This document shows positions 17,995 to 26,282 of a stretch of DNA of 33,512 bases, piece by piece. The notes beneath the pieces were generated by a model. The model made no database searches and was not told the origin of the DNA. It was given only the letters and a program-made list of their open reading frames with translations. A program made the translations under genes and the position numbers. This DNA is from Spirochaetales bacterium. Its GTDB lineage: Bacteria; Spirochaetota; Spirochaetia; Treponematales; Treponemataceae. How positions within the stretch are numbered: position 1 is the stretch's first letter; every line of letters starts with the position of its first letter. The stretch lies in NCBI GenBank assembly GCA_003246765.1, contig QKDA01000205.1, forward strand, positions 1 to 33,512, given 5' to 3'.

Positions 17995-19239
17995 ATGAGG
18001 CGCATAAGCACCGGCATTCAGCATGACGACATTCAAGGGGCCCTCCGGCGGCAGGAATCCAGGGTCAACGGCCTTAACAATCAAGTATCGAGCCAAAGAA
18101 AAATACAGAACCTGAGGGACGATCCCCTGGCGGCGGGGCACAGCGTACGCTACCAATCGTTCCTGGCCCGGCTCGAGCGGTTTGACCGAAACACCAAAAC
18201 CGTAAGCGATCAGTTCAAGATTGCCGAGGGATACATGAACCAGTCCATGCAGGTTCTCCAGCGGGTGCGGGAGCTGGCCGTGCAGGGGGCTAACGGAACC
18301 TACACGAAAGACGACATGCGCAATATGGCTTCCGAGGTAGACGAGTTGCTGAAGGAGCTGGTGGATACCGGAAACGCCCTAGGCCCCGACGGGAACCGGG
18401 TTTTCGCGGGGACGAAAAGCTTTACCGTGCCCTTCGAGACGGTTCTCGGCGACGTGGACGGGGCGGGAAACCCCATGATCATGCAGGTTCGCTACAACGG
18501 CAACCTGGACCCGAAATCCCTGGAAGTGGATGAGGGATCCTTTATCCGCTCGGACAACGCGGGAAACCGGACCTTCTGGGCCGAACGCCAAAGCCTTTTC
18601 TCGGAAGTCGACGCCACCGGCTTCACGGTGCAGACGGATACCTCCATTCAGGTAGACGGGGTGGATATACCCCTGGCCGCCGGGGATAACGTGTACGCCA
18701 TAATCTCGAAGATTAACGATTCCGGCGCGGCGGTCAAGGCGACCTTGGACCCCGTTACCAACGGGCTTAACCTTGAAACCACCGATTCCCGCCAGCTGTG
18801 GCTGCGTGATTCGGAGGGGGGGAACGTGCTTTCCTCCCTCGGGCTCATTAAGGAAGGCCAACGGCCGCCCTATAACATAGCTCCCTCCGTGAGGCTCTCC
18901 GGGGGGTCTATGTACGATGCCGTGATCGCCCTGAGGGATTCCCTGCTTCAGGGCGACCAGGACGCCATAAGCGGCAGGGTTTTAGGCTCCGTGGACGCCT
19001 CGGTTTCCAATCTGGCCGACCGGTTAGCGGGCATCGGCGCCCGTTACGAGCGCGCCCAGGCGGCTATGGCCAAAACGGAAAACCAGATTCTCAACGTCAC
19101 CGCCGCGGAATCCCGGGAAGGGGACCTTGACTTTACCAAGGCAATAACGGATCTTAAGATGCTTGAGTACACCCAGCAGGCGACGTTAAGCACCGCGGGA
19201 AAGCTCTATTCGAACACCCTGCTTAACTACATCAAATAA
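17995..19239 (+). CDS. flgL: Flagellar hook-associated protein 3 (FlgL)
   Basis: FlgL is the second junction protein, between FlgK and the flagellin filament. The 414-residue protein shows the flagellin-like N-terminus MRRISTGIQHDDIQGALRRQESRVNGLNNQVSSQRKIQNLRDDPLAAGHSVRYQS and the VRELAVQGANGTYTKDDM segment seen in flagellins and FlgL. The C-terminal helix is LDFTKAITDLKMLEYTQQATLSTAGKLYSNTLLNYI. The centre is a variable domain with an extended beta region. GGGGAG precedes the start, 13 bases after the flgK stop. It lies directly before fliW. Confidence 0.96.
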   Translation: MRRISTGIQHDDIQGALRRQESRVNGLNNQVSSQRKIQNLRDDPLAAGHSVRYQSFLARLERFDRNTKTVSDQFKIAEGYMNQSMQVLQRVRELAVQGANGTYTKDDMRNMASEVDELLKELVDTGNALGPDGNRVFAGTKSFTVPFETVLGDVDGAGNPMIMQVRYNGNLDPKSLEVDEGSFIRSDNAGNRTFWAERQSLFSEVDATGFTVQTDTSIQVDGVDIPLAAGDNVYAIISKINDSGAAVKATLDPVTNGLNLETTDSRQLWLRDSEGGNVLSSLGLIKEGQRPPYNIAPSVRLSGGSMYDAVIALRDSLLQGDQDAISGRVLGSVDASVSNLADRLAGIGARYERAQAAMAKTENQILNVTAAESREGDLDFTKAITDLKMLEYTQQATLSTAGKLYSNTLLNYIK

Positions 19240-19242
19240 GGT

Positions 19243-19695
19243 ATGAAGGACATGGAATTACAGACAAAGGCGATGGGCACCGTATCCATCGTAGAACGCC
19301 AGATCATTGAGCTCCCCAACGGGTTTTACGGCTTTGAGCCGTTTAAGCGTTTTGCCCTGCTTGACGCCCCCCAAAAACCCTTTATTTGGGTACAGTCCCT
19401 GGACAAAAAGGATCTTGCCTTCCTGGCCCTTGACCCCTTTTTATTCAGGGAGGATTACGAGATCGACATCGACGATTCCCTCTTGAAGCCCCTGTCCATC
19501 GCCTCTCCCTCGGACGTCCTCGTTTTCGCCCTCGTGACGGTTCCATCCGACGGCTCGCCCGTTACGGCGAATCTCCAGGGGCCGCTTATCATCAACCGGG
19601 TAAACAATCTCGCCATGCAGGTTATCCTCTCGGACCCGAAGTGGAAGACCAAGCATGATCTCGTAGCGGAAACCGCCGCACTGCGGGGCCGCTGA
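19243..19695 (+). CDS. fliW: Flagellar assembly factor FliW, CsrA antagonist
   Basis: FliW binds CsrA and flagellin alternately. When flagellin is exported, free FliW sequesters CsrA and relieves repression of flagellin mRNA (established in Bacillus subtilis and Campylobacter). The 150-residue product has [19 protein letters not shown], the FliW signature near the N-terminus, followed by [23 protein letters not shown] and [20 protein letters not shown], the PLvIN...Q segment. The start may be ATG 19243 or, preferably by family length, ATG 19252 (MELQTKAMG), for which GAAGG lies just upstream. It follows flgL by three bases and overlaps csrA (TGATG), so FliW and CsrA are translationally coupled. 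Confidence 0.96.
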   Translation: MKDMELQTKAMGTVSIVERQIIELPNGFYGFEPFKRFALLDAPQKPFIWVQSLDKKDLAFLALDPFLFREDYEIDIDDSLLKPLSIASPSDVLVFALVTVPSDGSPVTANLQGPLIINRVNNLAMQVILSDPKWKTKHDLVAETAALRGR

Positions 19696-19922
19696 TGCTG
19701 ATACTGTCAAGAAAGGTAAACGAAAAGATCATGATCGGGGAGGACATATCCCTCACGATCATCGAGATCCGGGGAGATCAGGTCAAGGTAGGCGTGGAAG
19801 CCCCTAAGTCGGTGAAGGTGTTCCGCCAAGAGGTCTATGAGGCCATTCAGAACGAGAACCGGGCTGCCGCGACGTCCGTTCCCAGCCTGGAAAGCCTTCA
19901 GGGCATCATTCCCCAAAAATAG
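19695..19922 (+). CDS. csrA: Carbon storage regulator CsrA (RNA-binding translational repressor)
   Basis: CsrA is a small dimeric RNA-binding protein that binds GGA motifs in hairpin loops, usually at ribosome-binding sites. The 75-residue protein starts [18 protein letters not shown] and carries [25 protein letters not shown]4 and the arginine of VFRQE, the two residues central to RNA contact, are both present. The C-terminal tail extends about 15 residues beyond the E. coli protein, as in other CsrA proteins paired with FliW, where that extension contributes to FliW binding. Its ATG overlaps the fliW stop. Candidate targets lie in this window: the leaders of both flaB genes. It converges on the HD-GYP gene with 11 bases between stops and no obvious terminator. 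Confidence 0.98.
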   Translation: MLILSRKVNEKIMIGEDISLTIIEIRGDQVKVGVEAPKSVKVFRQEVYEAIQNENRAAATSVPSLESLQGIIPQK

Positions 19923-19933
19923 GACGCGCTCCC

Positions 19934-21100
19934 TCAGTCCGTTACGTCCGACATGTCAATGTCGGCATTGAGGGGAGGGGCCGCGTCGGTGTCTTTCAAC
20001 CGGTCCCAGATGTCCGCGAAGTCGCCGTGAATTTCCGAGAATACCCTGACGATGGTCGGGTCGAACTGGGTTCCCCCGGCTGCCATGATACGCTCCAGGG
20101 CTTCTTCGTGGGTAAACTCCCGTTTATAGGTCCTTTTCATTCTCAGGGCGTCGTAAACGTCCGCCACGGTTACTATCCGCGCCGAAAGGGGGATCATTTC
20201 CCCTTCCAGCTTGAAGGGATATCCCCCGCCGTTCCACCATTCGTGGTGGCTCAAGGCTATTTCCTTCGCCATGGGGTTCGGGTAAGACGAAAGGATAAAG
20301 GTTCCGTTTATCGTGTGCTCCCGCATTATGTCCCATTCAAGGTCGCTCAGCTTTCCGGGTTTTTGCAGGATATAGTCCGGGGTCCCGATCTTGCCTACGT
20401 CATGCATCATGGATAAAAACTCAATGTTGTCGATGAAGTCCGGGTCGATTTGGGGGAAGAGCTGCTTTTCGTAGAGCCGTTCCGCGATCCGCTTAGAGTA
20501 AAAGCTTACCCGCTCGTTATGCTGTCCCGTGTCGTTGTCTTTCAGCTTTGCCGCCTCCAGAATGCTGCTGAAGGTGGTTCTGAGCCGGCTGTTGTATTTA
20601 TGGGTCACGTTTTCAAAGTGTACGATGTAGCCGAGAATGGTGCGATTGGCCGAAAAGAACGGGTTAATGACCGTTCGGGTCAAGAGGGTACGCAGGGTAG
20701 GGTTCTTGTGCTGCAGGGTTCCGCTCCATGAATATCCCCGGTCGGGGGATTTCAGGGACATGATCAGTATCCTGAGCTCGGCGGTTCCCAATGGCTGGCG
20801 GAAAACGTTGAAAAAGGGCTTTTGCTGGATTCTGTAGTACTCTGAGAAGAGCTCGATCGCCGCGGGACTTACGTAGCGGATTATGAGGTTTCCGTCCAGG
20901 ATGATCTGGGAGAGCCTGGGGTTTTGACCCAGTTGGAGCATGGTCTCAAACTCCTGGGCTTCCTCCTCGGATCGCGGGGAGGCCTCAAGGATTTCGACCG
21001 GCTCCGGGCCTATCTCGCTCAGTTCCTCGCTGGTGTCGATGTCGGCATCTTCAAGTCCCTGAGGTGTTTCTTCTTTGGTCTGCCTCAATCTCTGCGTCAC
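19934..21100 (-). CDS. PAS-HD-GYP protein, probable cyclic-di-GMP phosphodiesterase
   Basis: A 388-residue cytoplasmic protein. After an acidic 45-residue tail comes a PAS-like sensor (about 55-170, including SQIILDGNLIIRYVSPAAIELFS), then an HD-GYP domain (about 175-370). Key residues are HNERV (about 194-198), HDVGKIGTPD (233-242), EHTINGTFIL (261-270), HHEWWNGGGYP (285-295) and ARIVTVADVYDALRMKR. HD-GYP enzymes hydrolyse cyclic-di-GMP; the GYP signature and metal-binding histidines are intact. The start is GTG 21100 with GAGG upstream, overlapping the tsaB end by 50 bases. With the PilZ gene upstream it gives this operon both a candidate c-di-GMP hydrolase and a receptor. I expect a role in motility control by location only. 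Confidence 0.9.
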   Translation of the reverse strand: MTQRLRQTKEETPQGLEDADIDTSEELSEIGPEPVEILEASPRSEEEAQEFETMLQLGQNPRLSQIILDGNLIIRYVSPAAIELFSEYYRIQQKPFFNVFRQPLGTAELRILIMSLKSPDRGYSWSGTLQHKNPTLRTLLTRTVINPFFSANRTILGYIVHFENVTHKYNSRLRTTFSSILEAAKLKDNDTGQHNERVSFYSKRIAERLYEKQLFPQIDPDFIDNIEFLSMMHDVGKIGTPDYILQKPGKLSDLEWDIMREHTINGTFILSSYPNPMAKEIALSHHEWWNGGGYPFKLEGEMIPLSARIVTVADVYDALRMKRTYKREFTHEEALERIMAAGGTQFDPTIVRVFSEIHGDFADIWDRLKDTDAAPPLNADIDMSDVTD

Positions 21101-21746
21101 TTTTCCTCACGTATACCGGGCCGGCATGGTCGGGTACAGTTCTAGTATAGTCCCCATTACGGGTCTGCGCAAGAAAAAGGAGCTCCCTTGAGGCGCCCGC
21201 CTTGAAGGCAGTAATCGGCGTGACCGACAGAAGCGGGTTTTCCTGACCTATCCCTTCAGCGAAGAGCGCCGAATCGGGTCCGACGATGAGCGGCGATTCC
21301 TCCGCGTCCAGGTACTTCCCGATCTCGCCGGGATGGATATCCATCGCCTCCGTTACCGGCTCTCCCTTGCGGAACACCCGGACGTAGAATCGGTTTTTTT
21401 TGGCGTCCAGTACCGATACGACGGCGCCTGGCCACGATTTATAGGGCAGGGCGAAGACGTCGAGGGTAGGCACGCTAACGATGGATCCCTCAGAAGCCAT
21501 GGCGATGGCCTTCGCGGCTGCCCAGGCTAGGCGAAGGCCCGTAAAGGATCCCGGACCCTCATGTACGGCGATCATCTCGGTTTCGGGGGCGGTAAATCCC
21601 GAACGTTCCATGGCCTCGGCTATATATCCTACAAGGGAGGGGGCATGCTGACCGCCCTCTTCAACTGAGAGGGTAACGGTACCCGAAGGCCCTTGGGCTG
21701 TGACGGACAGGGCGCCCGTAATGGTATCGATGGCGATGCAGTTCAC
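21051..21746 (-). CDS. tsaB: tRNA threonylcarbamoyladenosine biosynthesis protein TsaB
   Basis: TsaB is the inactive Kae1-like partner of TsaD in making the t6A37 modification of ANN-decoding tRNAs. The 231-residue protein begins MNCIAIDTITGALSVTA, the ASKHA-type first strand, and contains SLVGYIAEAM, the GPGSFTGLRLAWAAAKAIA signature (the most conserved TsaB segment) and SVLDAKKNRFYVRVF. Translation starts at GTG 21746, overlapping the tsaE stop (GTGA), so TsaE and TsaB are probably made in step; TsaE, TsaB and TsaD work together. The C-terminal tail (SDAEIEADQRRN) is variable and overlaps the next gene by 50 bases. Confidence 0.94.
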   Translation of the reverse strand: MNCIAIDTITGALSVTAQGPSGTVTLSVEEGGQHAPSLVGYIAEAMERSGFTAPETEMIAVHEGPGSFTGLRLAWAAAKAIAMASEGSIVSVPTLDVFALPYKSWPGAVVSVLDAKKNRFYVRVFRKGEPVTEAMDIHPGEIGKYLDAEESPLIVGPDSALFAEGIGQENPLLSVTPITAFKAGASRELLFLAQTRNGDYTRTVPDHAGPVYVRKSDAEIEADQRRNTSGT

Positions 21747-22177
21747 GGATGTAACGCTCCATAAGGCCAGTTATCGATGGTAATGTGCCTGAATCCGGTA
21801 TCTTCGGCCTCAAGCCGGATTATTATCGTTTCTTTCGGAAGAACTTCCATTACCTTTTCGCTCCATTCCACCACGCAAACGCCGTCGCCGTAAAGGAGTT
21901 CTTCTACCCCCAAATTGAGAAAATCCTCGGTTGAATCGAGGCGGTATACGTCCATGTGATAGAGGGGAAGCCGGGCCTTGTATTCGGATATCAGCGTGAA
22001 CGTGGGGCTCGTTACGGTCTCGGATACCCCGAGGGCGCTGGCGATTCCCTTGGTGATAGTCGTCTTGCCCGCCGCCAGGGTCCCCTGAAGGGCGATTATA
22101 TCCCCTTTCTTCAGGGCCTTCCCAATGGAATACCCAAGGGAAACGGTCTCCTCAGGGCTATGCGTAGTCAGTTCCAT
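21743..22177 (-). CDS. tsaE: tRNA threonylcarbamoyladenosine biosynthesis ATPase TsaE
   Basis: TsaE is the P-loop ATPase that resets the TsaBD complex in t6A synthesis. With ATG 22177 as the start the product has 144 residues and begins MELTTHSPEETVSLGYSIGKALKKGD, exactly where family members start; a TTG at 22213 would add 12 residues. Walker A is GTLAAGKTT, where most family members have GxLGAGKTT, but the functional GxxxxGKT pattern is intact. Further motifs are VTSPTFTLISEY, LYHMDVYRLDS and VCVVEWSEK. The stop overlaps tsaB. It lies in a motility operon, and that neighbourhood, tsaE/tsaB after fliD, is one I recall from Treponema genomes. Confidence 0.93.
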   Translation of the reverse strand: MELTTHSPEETVSLGYSIGKALKKGDIIALQGTLAAGKTTITKGIASALGVSETVTSPTFTLISEYKARLPLYHMDVYRLDSTEDFLNLGVEELLYGDGVCVVEWSEKVMEVLPKETIIIRLEAEDTGFRHITIDNWPYGALHP

Positions 22178-22223
22178 GAGTGAAAAGTAGCGGAATATGG
22201 CCGGTTCGGTCAATACTGCGGGA

Positions 22224-22484
22224 TCAAGGGAGCTTGCCCTCGTAGTCCATAGACTTTATTAGTTCCTTGAGGGCTTGGATTATCGGGAGGAGGGGATATT
22301 CAACCGAATCTACCAGCCTGACGGTAATGTCCTTTTTTCCCGTAGGCTCTGTTTCGATCGTGAATTCAATCTTGCCCTCCCGTTTTCCGTCGGGGAGATC
22401 GTATATCGCTCGGGCATGAAACTCCCGCCGGTAATAGATAAAGTTTTCCTTTCGGGTTATGTCGAGTAAATCTGAGATGGTCAC
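22224..22484 (-). CDS. Small conserved-looking protein between PilZ and tsaE genes, unknown function
   Basis: I do not recognise this 86-residue protein. It starts at GTG 22484, three bases after the PilZ gene stop, with GGGGAG upstream. The product looks like a compact soluble domain: an N-terminal helix (TISDLLDITRKE), then alternating strands (NFIYYRREFHARAIYDL, KIEFTIETEP, DITVRLVDSVEYPL) and a C-terminal helix (LLPIIQALKELIKSMDYEG). There is no signal peptide or membrane segment. Its tight fit between flanking genes and clean amino-acid composition argue that it is real. It could be a partner of the PilZ protein or an unrelated passenger. Confidence 0.75.
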   Translation of the reverse strand: MTISDLLDITRKENFIYYRREFHARAIYDLPDGKREGKIEFTIETEPTGKKDITVRLVDSVEYPLLPIIQALKELIKSMDYEGKLP

Positions 22485-22487
22485 GAA

Positions 22488-23648
22488 TCAGCGCTCCCCA
22501 TAGTCGTAAATATAGGTGAAAATCCGGTTAAGGGTAACCCTCGGCATCTTGGCGAACCGGATATGCATGACCGTTGTGCCCCTGGCCTCGCCGGGATTCA
22601 GCTTGACCACCTTCCCGATCATGGAATCCTCGGAACTGCCCACAATAATTGCGTTTATCTCGACGTACTCCCCTTCGGGGACCGGGGTGGCGGTTACCAA
22701 ACTGCAGCCCCCGGCGGAGATGTCCAGCATAGTGGCCAAAAAAGCCTTGCCCGAGGGATAGAACCGGTGCTCAGTGTGGCGTCCGTTTACTATGTTCGCC
22801 ACGGTTACCCTGCTGAAATTGGCGGGAGTACGTACTTGCTTCCTGTTATGGCGCCGATTTGGAAGGGCCCTAACCTTTTCGGTATGCCGGAGCATCATCA
22901 AGGTCGCCGTATGGGCCGAAATAAACCGGGAGATCCTCGTGGAAAAGCTGTAGGACTGCCCGGAACCTGAGTAAAAAAGTACCGTCAGTTTGGAAAGGAT
23001 GGGCATCCTCAGCTCGTTTCCGAAAACGTCCCGGGGAACCGGCAGGATAAGGCCTCCCTGATTGTTCTCGTGAAGAATGGCGGAATAATGCTCGTTGCTC
23101 CTGGTGATAACGGTCATTTCTATGCCGTCGTTAATCGATCTCGTGGATGTTATGAGTTTGGAGTACCGTTTTCGGTTTTCTATGGCTTCGCGAATCGTGA
23201 ACAGCAGGGTTTTTGAATTCTCCGCCTCCCGGGCCACGTGCCCCGGGGTCTCAAGCTGGTGATAGGTCCTTCGGAATAGCTCGTCCAGCTGGCGGGAATT
23301 GCGGACTAAATGCAGGGGGCTGGAAATATTGTTTTCCGAGCAAAGCTCGAAAAAGAATTCGCTTTGGGCGGGGGTAAAACCGAATTCCGCCGCTACCGCC
23401 TTCATTTCCCTCCTGTCCGTCGGCACGTGAAGCCGGCTGATGGGGACAGCCTCCACCGTTTTTTCCGAGTATACCGGTTTATGGCCCTTTGGCGCCTGCC
23501 TTCGCACGGGGCGGGTAGGGCGTTTTTTCGACTCCTTCCAGGCGTTGTATGAACGGAGGGCAATCACCCCGACGATCAGCACGACAAGGATGATGAAATA
23601 GGATGGGTCAACGTTGGTTTGATAGGCGAAAACCGGTGTCTGGTTCAT
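22488..23648 (-). CDS. Membrane-anchored PilZ-domain protein (cyclic-di-GMP receptor)
   Basis: A 386-residue protein with one transmembrane helix near residues 17-33 (SYFIILVVLIVGVIAL) followed by a basic linker, so it is probably anchored in the inner membrane with its bulk in the cytoplasm. Residues 180-260 form a YcgR-type N-domain (SNEHYSAILHENNQGGLILPV...LTVLFYSGSGQSYSFSTRI). The C-terminal PilZ domain has both c-di-GMP motifs intact: RKQVR (about 269-273, RxxxR) and DISAGG (309-314, D/NxSxxG). The order YcgR-like plus PilZ is that of flagellar brake proteins; here a membrane tether is added. The start is ATG 23648 with AAGGGGG upstream. It lies in the fliD operon, with an HD-GYP gene four genes downstream. 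Confidence 0.88.
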   Translation of the reverse strand: MNQTPVFAYQTNVDPSYFIILVVLIVGVIALRSYNAWKESKKRPTRPVRRQAPKGHKPVYSEKTVEAVPISRLHVPTDRREMKAVAAEFGFTPAQSEFFFELCSENNISSPLHLVRNSRQLDELFRRTYHQLETPGHVAREAENSKTLLFTIREAIENRKRYSKLITSTRSINDGIEMTVITRSNEHYSAILHENNQGGLILPVPRDVFGNELRMPILSKLTVLFYSGSGQSYSFSTRISRFISAHTATLMMLRHTEKVRALPNRRHNRKQVRTPANFSRVTVANIVNGRHTEHRFYPSGKAFLATMLDISAGGCSLVTATPVPEGEYVEINAIIVGSSEDSMIGKVVKLNPGEARGTTVMHIRFAKMPRVTLNRIFTYIYDYGER

Positions 23649-23657
23649 CTTTCCCCC

Positions 23658-24251
23658 TTAGCTGATGGAGCAAAGCGCCGCGCCGATCTTCTCGATCCGA
23701 GGCGCGAGCTCATACTCTGAAAGGTCCCCTACGAGTATCGTGTCCTTGTTCTTCAGGGCGCTGAGGAGCTCCTCCAGGATGGGAGAAAGATCCCCGGGGA
23801 CGTCCGTGAGGGGGCTGTCCTCGACCAATGGCTGTCCTTCGGGATACCCTGCTATGGGCAGCAAAGGGAGGAGCCGGTAAAGGTTTTGGAGCTGTACCGA
23901 AAACCGGTTGATCGTTTCCATTACCGCCATTTCCTTCCCCGTCTGAAGTTGGACCGGAATCTCGAGAAGGGGCCCGACGCAGAGGGAGAATTCCGAACCG
24001 AGGTCGTGAAGCATGGAAATAACGTCCTGTCCGTTGATCGTCTCGAGGGAAACCACCGAAACCTCCTCGGGGGAACGGGAAAAATAGGCGTCCAGCTCCT
24101 CTGCCGCCAAGCGGGTGCCGTCGACGCTGATGCCCGTTATCGTCATTCCAGCCTTCTCGCAGGCCGATTCAAGGGAACCGAGGATTTCTCCCAGGGATTT
24201 TTCGCCCTCTCGAATATACTCAATAGTAGCGCCGTTTATCAGGATGTCCAT
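23658..24251 (-). CDS. Unrecognised flagellar-operon protein after fliD, possible export chaperone
   Basis: The 197-residue acidic protein directly follows fliD by 21 bases. It shows no family motif I can name. The N-terminal half reads as a beta-rich fold (MDILINGATIEYIREGEKSLGEIL, GMTITGISVDGTRL, SVVSLETINGQDVI), the C-terminal half as helices rich in leucine (MAVMETINRFSVQLQNLYRLLPLL, LSPILEELLSALKNKDTILVGDLSEYELAPRIEKI). In many bacteria fliS or fliT sit immediately after fliD, and neither is visible elsewhere here, so an export-chaperone role is a reasonable guess, but FliS proteins are much shorter (about 130 residues) and all helical. AAAGGAG precedes the start. It is probably co-transcribed with fliD and the PilZ gene. 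Confidence 0.8.
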   Translation of the reverse strand: MDILINGATIEYIREGEKSLGEILGSLESACEKAGMTITGISVDGTRLAAEELDAYFSRSPEEVSVVSLETINGQDVISMLHDLGSEFSLCVGPLLEIPVQLQTGKEMAVMETINRFSVQLQNLYRLLPLLPIAGYPEGQPLVEDSPLTDVPGDLSPILEELLSALKNKDTILVGDLSEYELAPRIEKIGAALCSIS

Positions 24252-24272
24252 AGCTTTTGCTCCTTTACCTAC

Positions 24273-26225
24273 TTAATTCCCGCCGCTGTTTTGTTTTGAG
24301 AAATTGCTTATCGCGTTGGACTGGCTTTGGAGATTCCCGAGGGTACCCTCCATTTGCCCGTATTTGGCCTTGAGATTCGCCTCTTTGTCCGCCAGCTGAA
24401 CGTCCAATTGGGCAATCTTCTTGTTGGTGGATTCTATCTTGGTGTTCAATGTGGCGGTTCGCATGGCGAAGATGCCCCCGGTTTGAGTATAGGGCGTGAG
24501 GGCCGTGTCGAGCTGTTTGGCAACCCCGGAATCCACGATGAGGTCGCCGTCGGAATCGAAACCGAAGAGGTTTTTTACCTGCTCCATTTTCTTGCTGAGG
24601 GCCTCGTCGAGCTTCTTTTCGTCGATTTCCAGGTATCCCCTAAGCCTAGCGGTGTCTACCCCCGCCCCGGCGGTGGCCCTGGTGGAAATTCCAAGCTGGG
24701 CAAGCATGGTTAAGCCGGAATCGCCGTTCTTGTAGGCGTCGGAGGTTATGCGCTGCATGGAGTTCTTTACCCCGTTGAGGGTAGTGTCCCCCATCATCAT
24801 CCCGAGTTTTTCTTCCTCCGCCTTTTTTTCGTCCGGCGTGAGGTATTCGAGCTCCGTGATGACCTCGGGTTTGTTTTGGGTCAGTATGTTTAATTCCGCC
24901 ATGGCCCGGTTATACTTGGCCACGAATTCGATTATCGAGTTTTTGGCGCGCTCTTGATCGGGCTCTACCTTAAGGGTTTCGGTTTTTCCCGTGGCTTCAT
25001 GGAGATTAAGGGTAACCCCGGGGATCAGGTCCCCGATTTCATTGGTGTCCCGGCTGATGCGGATTCCCTCATATTTCAGTTCGGAGTTTTGCGCGACCGA
25101 TACGGGATTCACCGGTACGTATTCCCCCGCGGCCCGGGGATCGACGATGCGGATGTCTGAAATCGTCACTACCCTGGACGTATTGCGGTTATTGAGCAGA
25201 ATTCCGTCCACGTCCCCGTATTCGGCCAAGGAGAGGGAAACCTCGGTTTCCCCTGAAGTTTCGGGGATTTCGGGCAGTGGAATGGCAATTCCCCGCACTG
25301 AGCGCAGGGAGAGCACGGCGGGATCTTTCACCGGGGTCGCGGGGACTTCGGGAATCTCTTCGGTAAGGGCCGTTTCCGGCGGGGCGTTTCGTATTGTAAT
25401 GCCCTGCCATGTCAGGGATCCGGGGTCTCCCGTATCGGGTCCCGGGGGAACCGCGTCGGGGGCTTCTTCAGGCAGGTCTTCTACCTTCAACGTATAGGCG
25501 AGGGTGAGTCCGTCTTTGGCCTTGGCGGCGGAGGAGAAGCCAATGGCGCCGTTGGATTTCGGCTGGACCGTATAGGATTCCCTATCCGCCGCGATACCCC
25601 CGGTGTCCTGTTTTTTGACGATCTTATGCTCAATCGCGAAGGATAGGGCATCGTCGGAAAAACTGAGGCGGTTCTTTTGCCCGGTTTTTTGGGATTCGAT
25701 GAGCAGCGACTGCGTATCGGGACTGATCTGTATAAGCGACGCCTGAACCACACCGGTACCCCGGCGGTTTAGGGCATTAATGAAATCCCGGTAGCTGCCC
25801 CCCTTCCATTGAAAGCTGACGGCGGAATCCCCCACGGTAAAGGTGTAGTTTCCCGCGGGAACCTTATCGTTTTTGGCGATCGGCTCGGATAAAAATGAAT
25901 CCGCCTCCGCCAGCTGGTTTACGCTTACCTTAAAGCTTTGTTCCCGCGCCTCGCGGGTAACCTCGGCGGTTACCGCCCTCTCGTCCGTGGAAGAAGCGGT
26001 TTTTTCGGAAAAGGGATTGTCGAAGGAGTAGAGGGAGCGGGCTACCTCGCGCAGGGTAGAGGTTTGCTGATTGACGTCCCGCCAGGCCCCCTGCTGCTTT
26101 TTATAACCCTCAAGATCCTCAGCGGCGCGGTCCCTGGGAAGGCGCTCGACCTTCATGAGGCCCTGGATGAGTTCGTCGGTTTTATACTTGCTCGTCGTAA
26201 CGCCCGGTATGCTTATGTCGGACAA
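24273..26225 (-). CDS. fliD: Flagellar filament cap / hook-associated protein 2 (FliD)
   Basis: FliD caps the growing filament and guides flagellin folding. The 650-residue protein begins MSDISIPGVTTSKYKTDELIQGLMKVERLPRDRAAEDLEGYKKQQGAWRDVN, the FliD N-terminal helix signature, and ends with the coiled-coil FAMRTATLNTKIESTNKKIAQLDVQLADKEANLKAKYGQMEGTLGNLQSQSNAI. The segment YNRAMAELN and GMMMGDTTLNGVKNSMQRI are typical for the D1 domain. The length fits spirochaete FliD, which is longer than the enterobacterial protein. A proline-rich linker (EIPEVPATPVKDP) lies near residue 290. Translation starts at TTG 26225 with GGGGAGG five bases upstream. It follows flaG by 57 bases and is transcribed with it. 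Confidence 0.96.
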   Translation of the reverse strand: MSDISIPGVTTSKYKTDELIQGLMKVERLPRDRAAEDLEGYKKQQGAWRDVNQQTSTLREVARSLYSFDNPFSEKTASSTDERAVTAEVTREAREQSFKVSVNQLAEADSFLSEPIAKNDKVPAGNYTFTVGDSAVSFQWKGGSYRDFINALNRRGTGVVQASLIQISPDTQSLLIESQKTGQKNRLSFSDDALSFAIEHKIVKKQDTGGIAADRESYTVQPKSNGAIGFSSAAKAKDGLTLAYTLKVEDLPEEAPDAVPPGPDTGDPGSLTWQGITIRNAPPETALTEEIPEVPATPVKDPAVLSLRSVRGIAIPLPEIPETSGETEVSLSLAEYGDVDGILLNNRNTSRVVTISDIRIVDPRAAGEYVPVNPVSVAQNSELKYEGIRISRDTNEIGDLIPGVTLNLHEATGKTETLKVEPDQERAKNSIIEFVAKYNRAMAELNILTQNKPEVITELEYLTPDEKKAEEEKLGMMMGDTTLNGVKNSMQRITSDAYKNGDSGLTMLAQLGISTRATAGAGVDTARLRGYLEIDEKKLDEALSKKMEQVKNLFGFDSDGDLIVDSGVAKQLDTALTPYTQTGGIFAMRTATLNTKIESTNKKIAQLDVQLADKEANLKAKYGQMEGTLGNLQSQSNAISNFSKQNSGGN

Positions 26226-26282
26226 ACCGACCTCCCCGTGTCATTTTGGCCGGATGCGTCGCTTTCGGGCCCTATCGAATCG

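Noticed and set aside
19923-19933. Terminator between csrA and the HD-GYP gene
   Set aside because: The 11-base gap has no room for a stem-loop with a T-run, and no such structure is obvious in the flanking coding ends.
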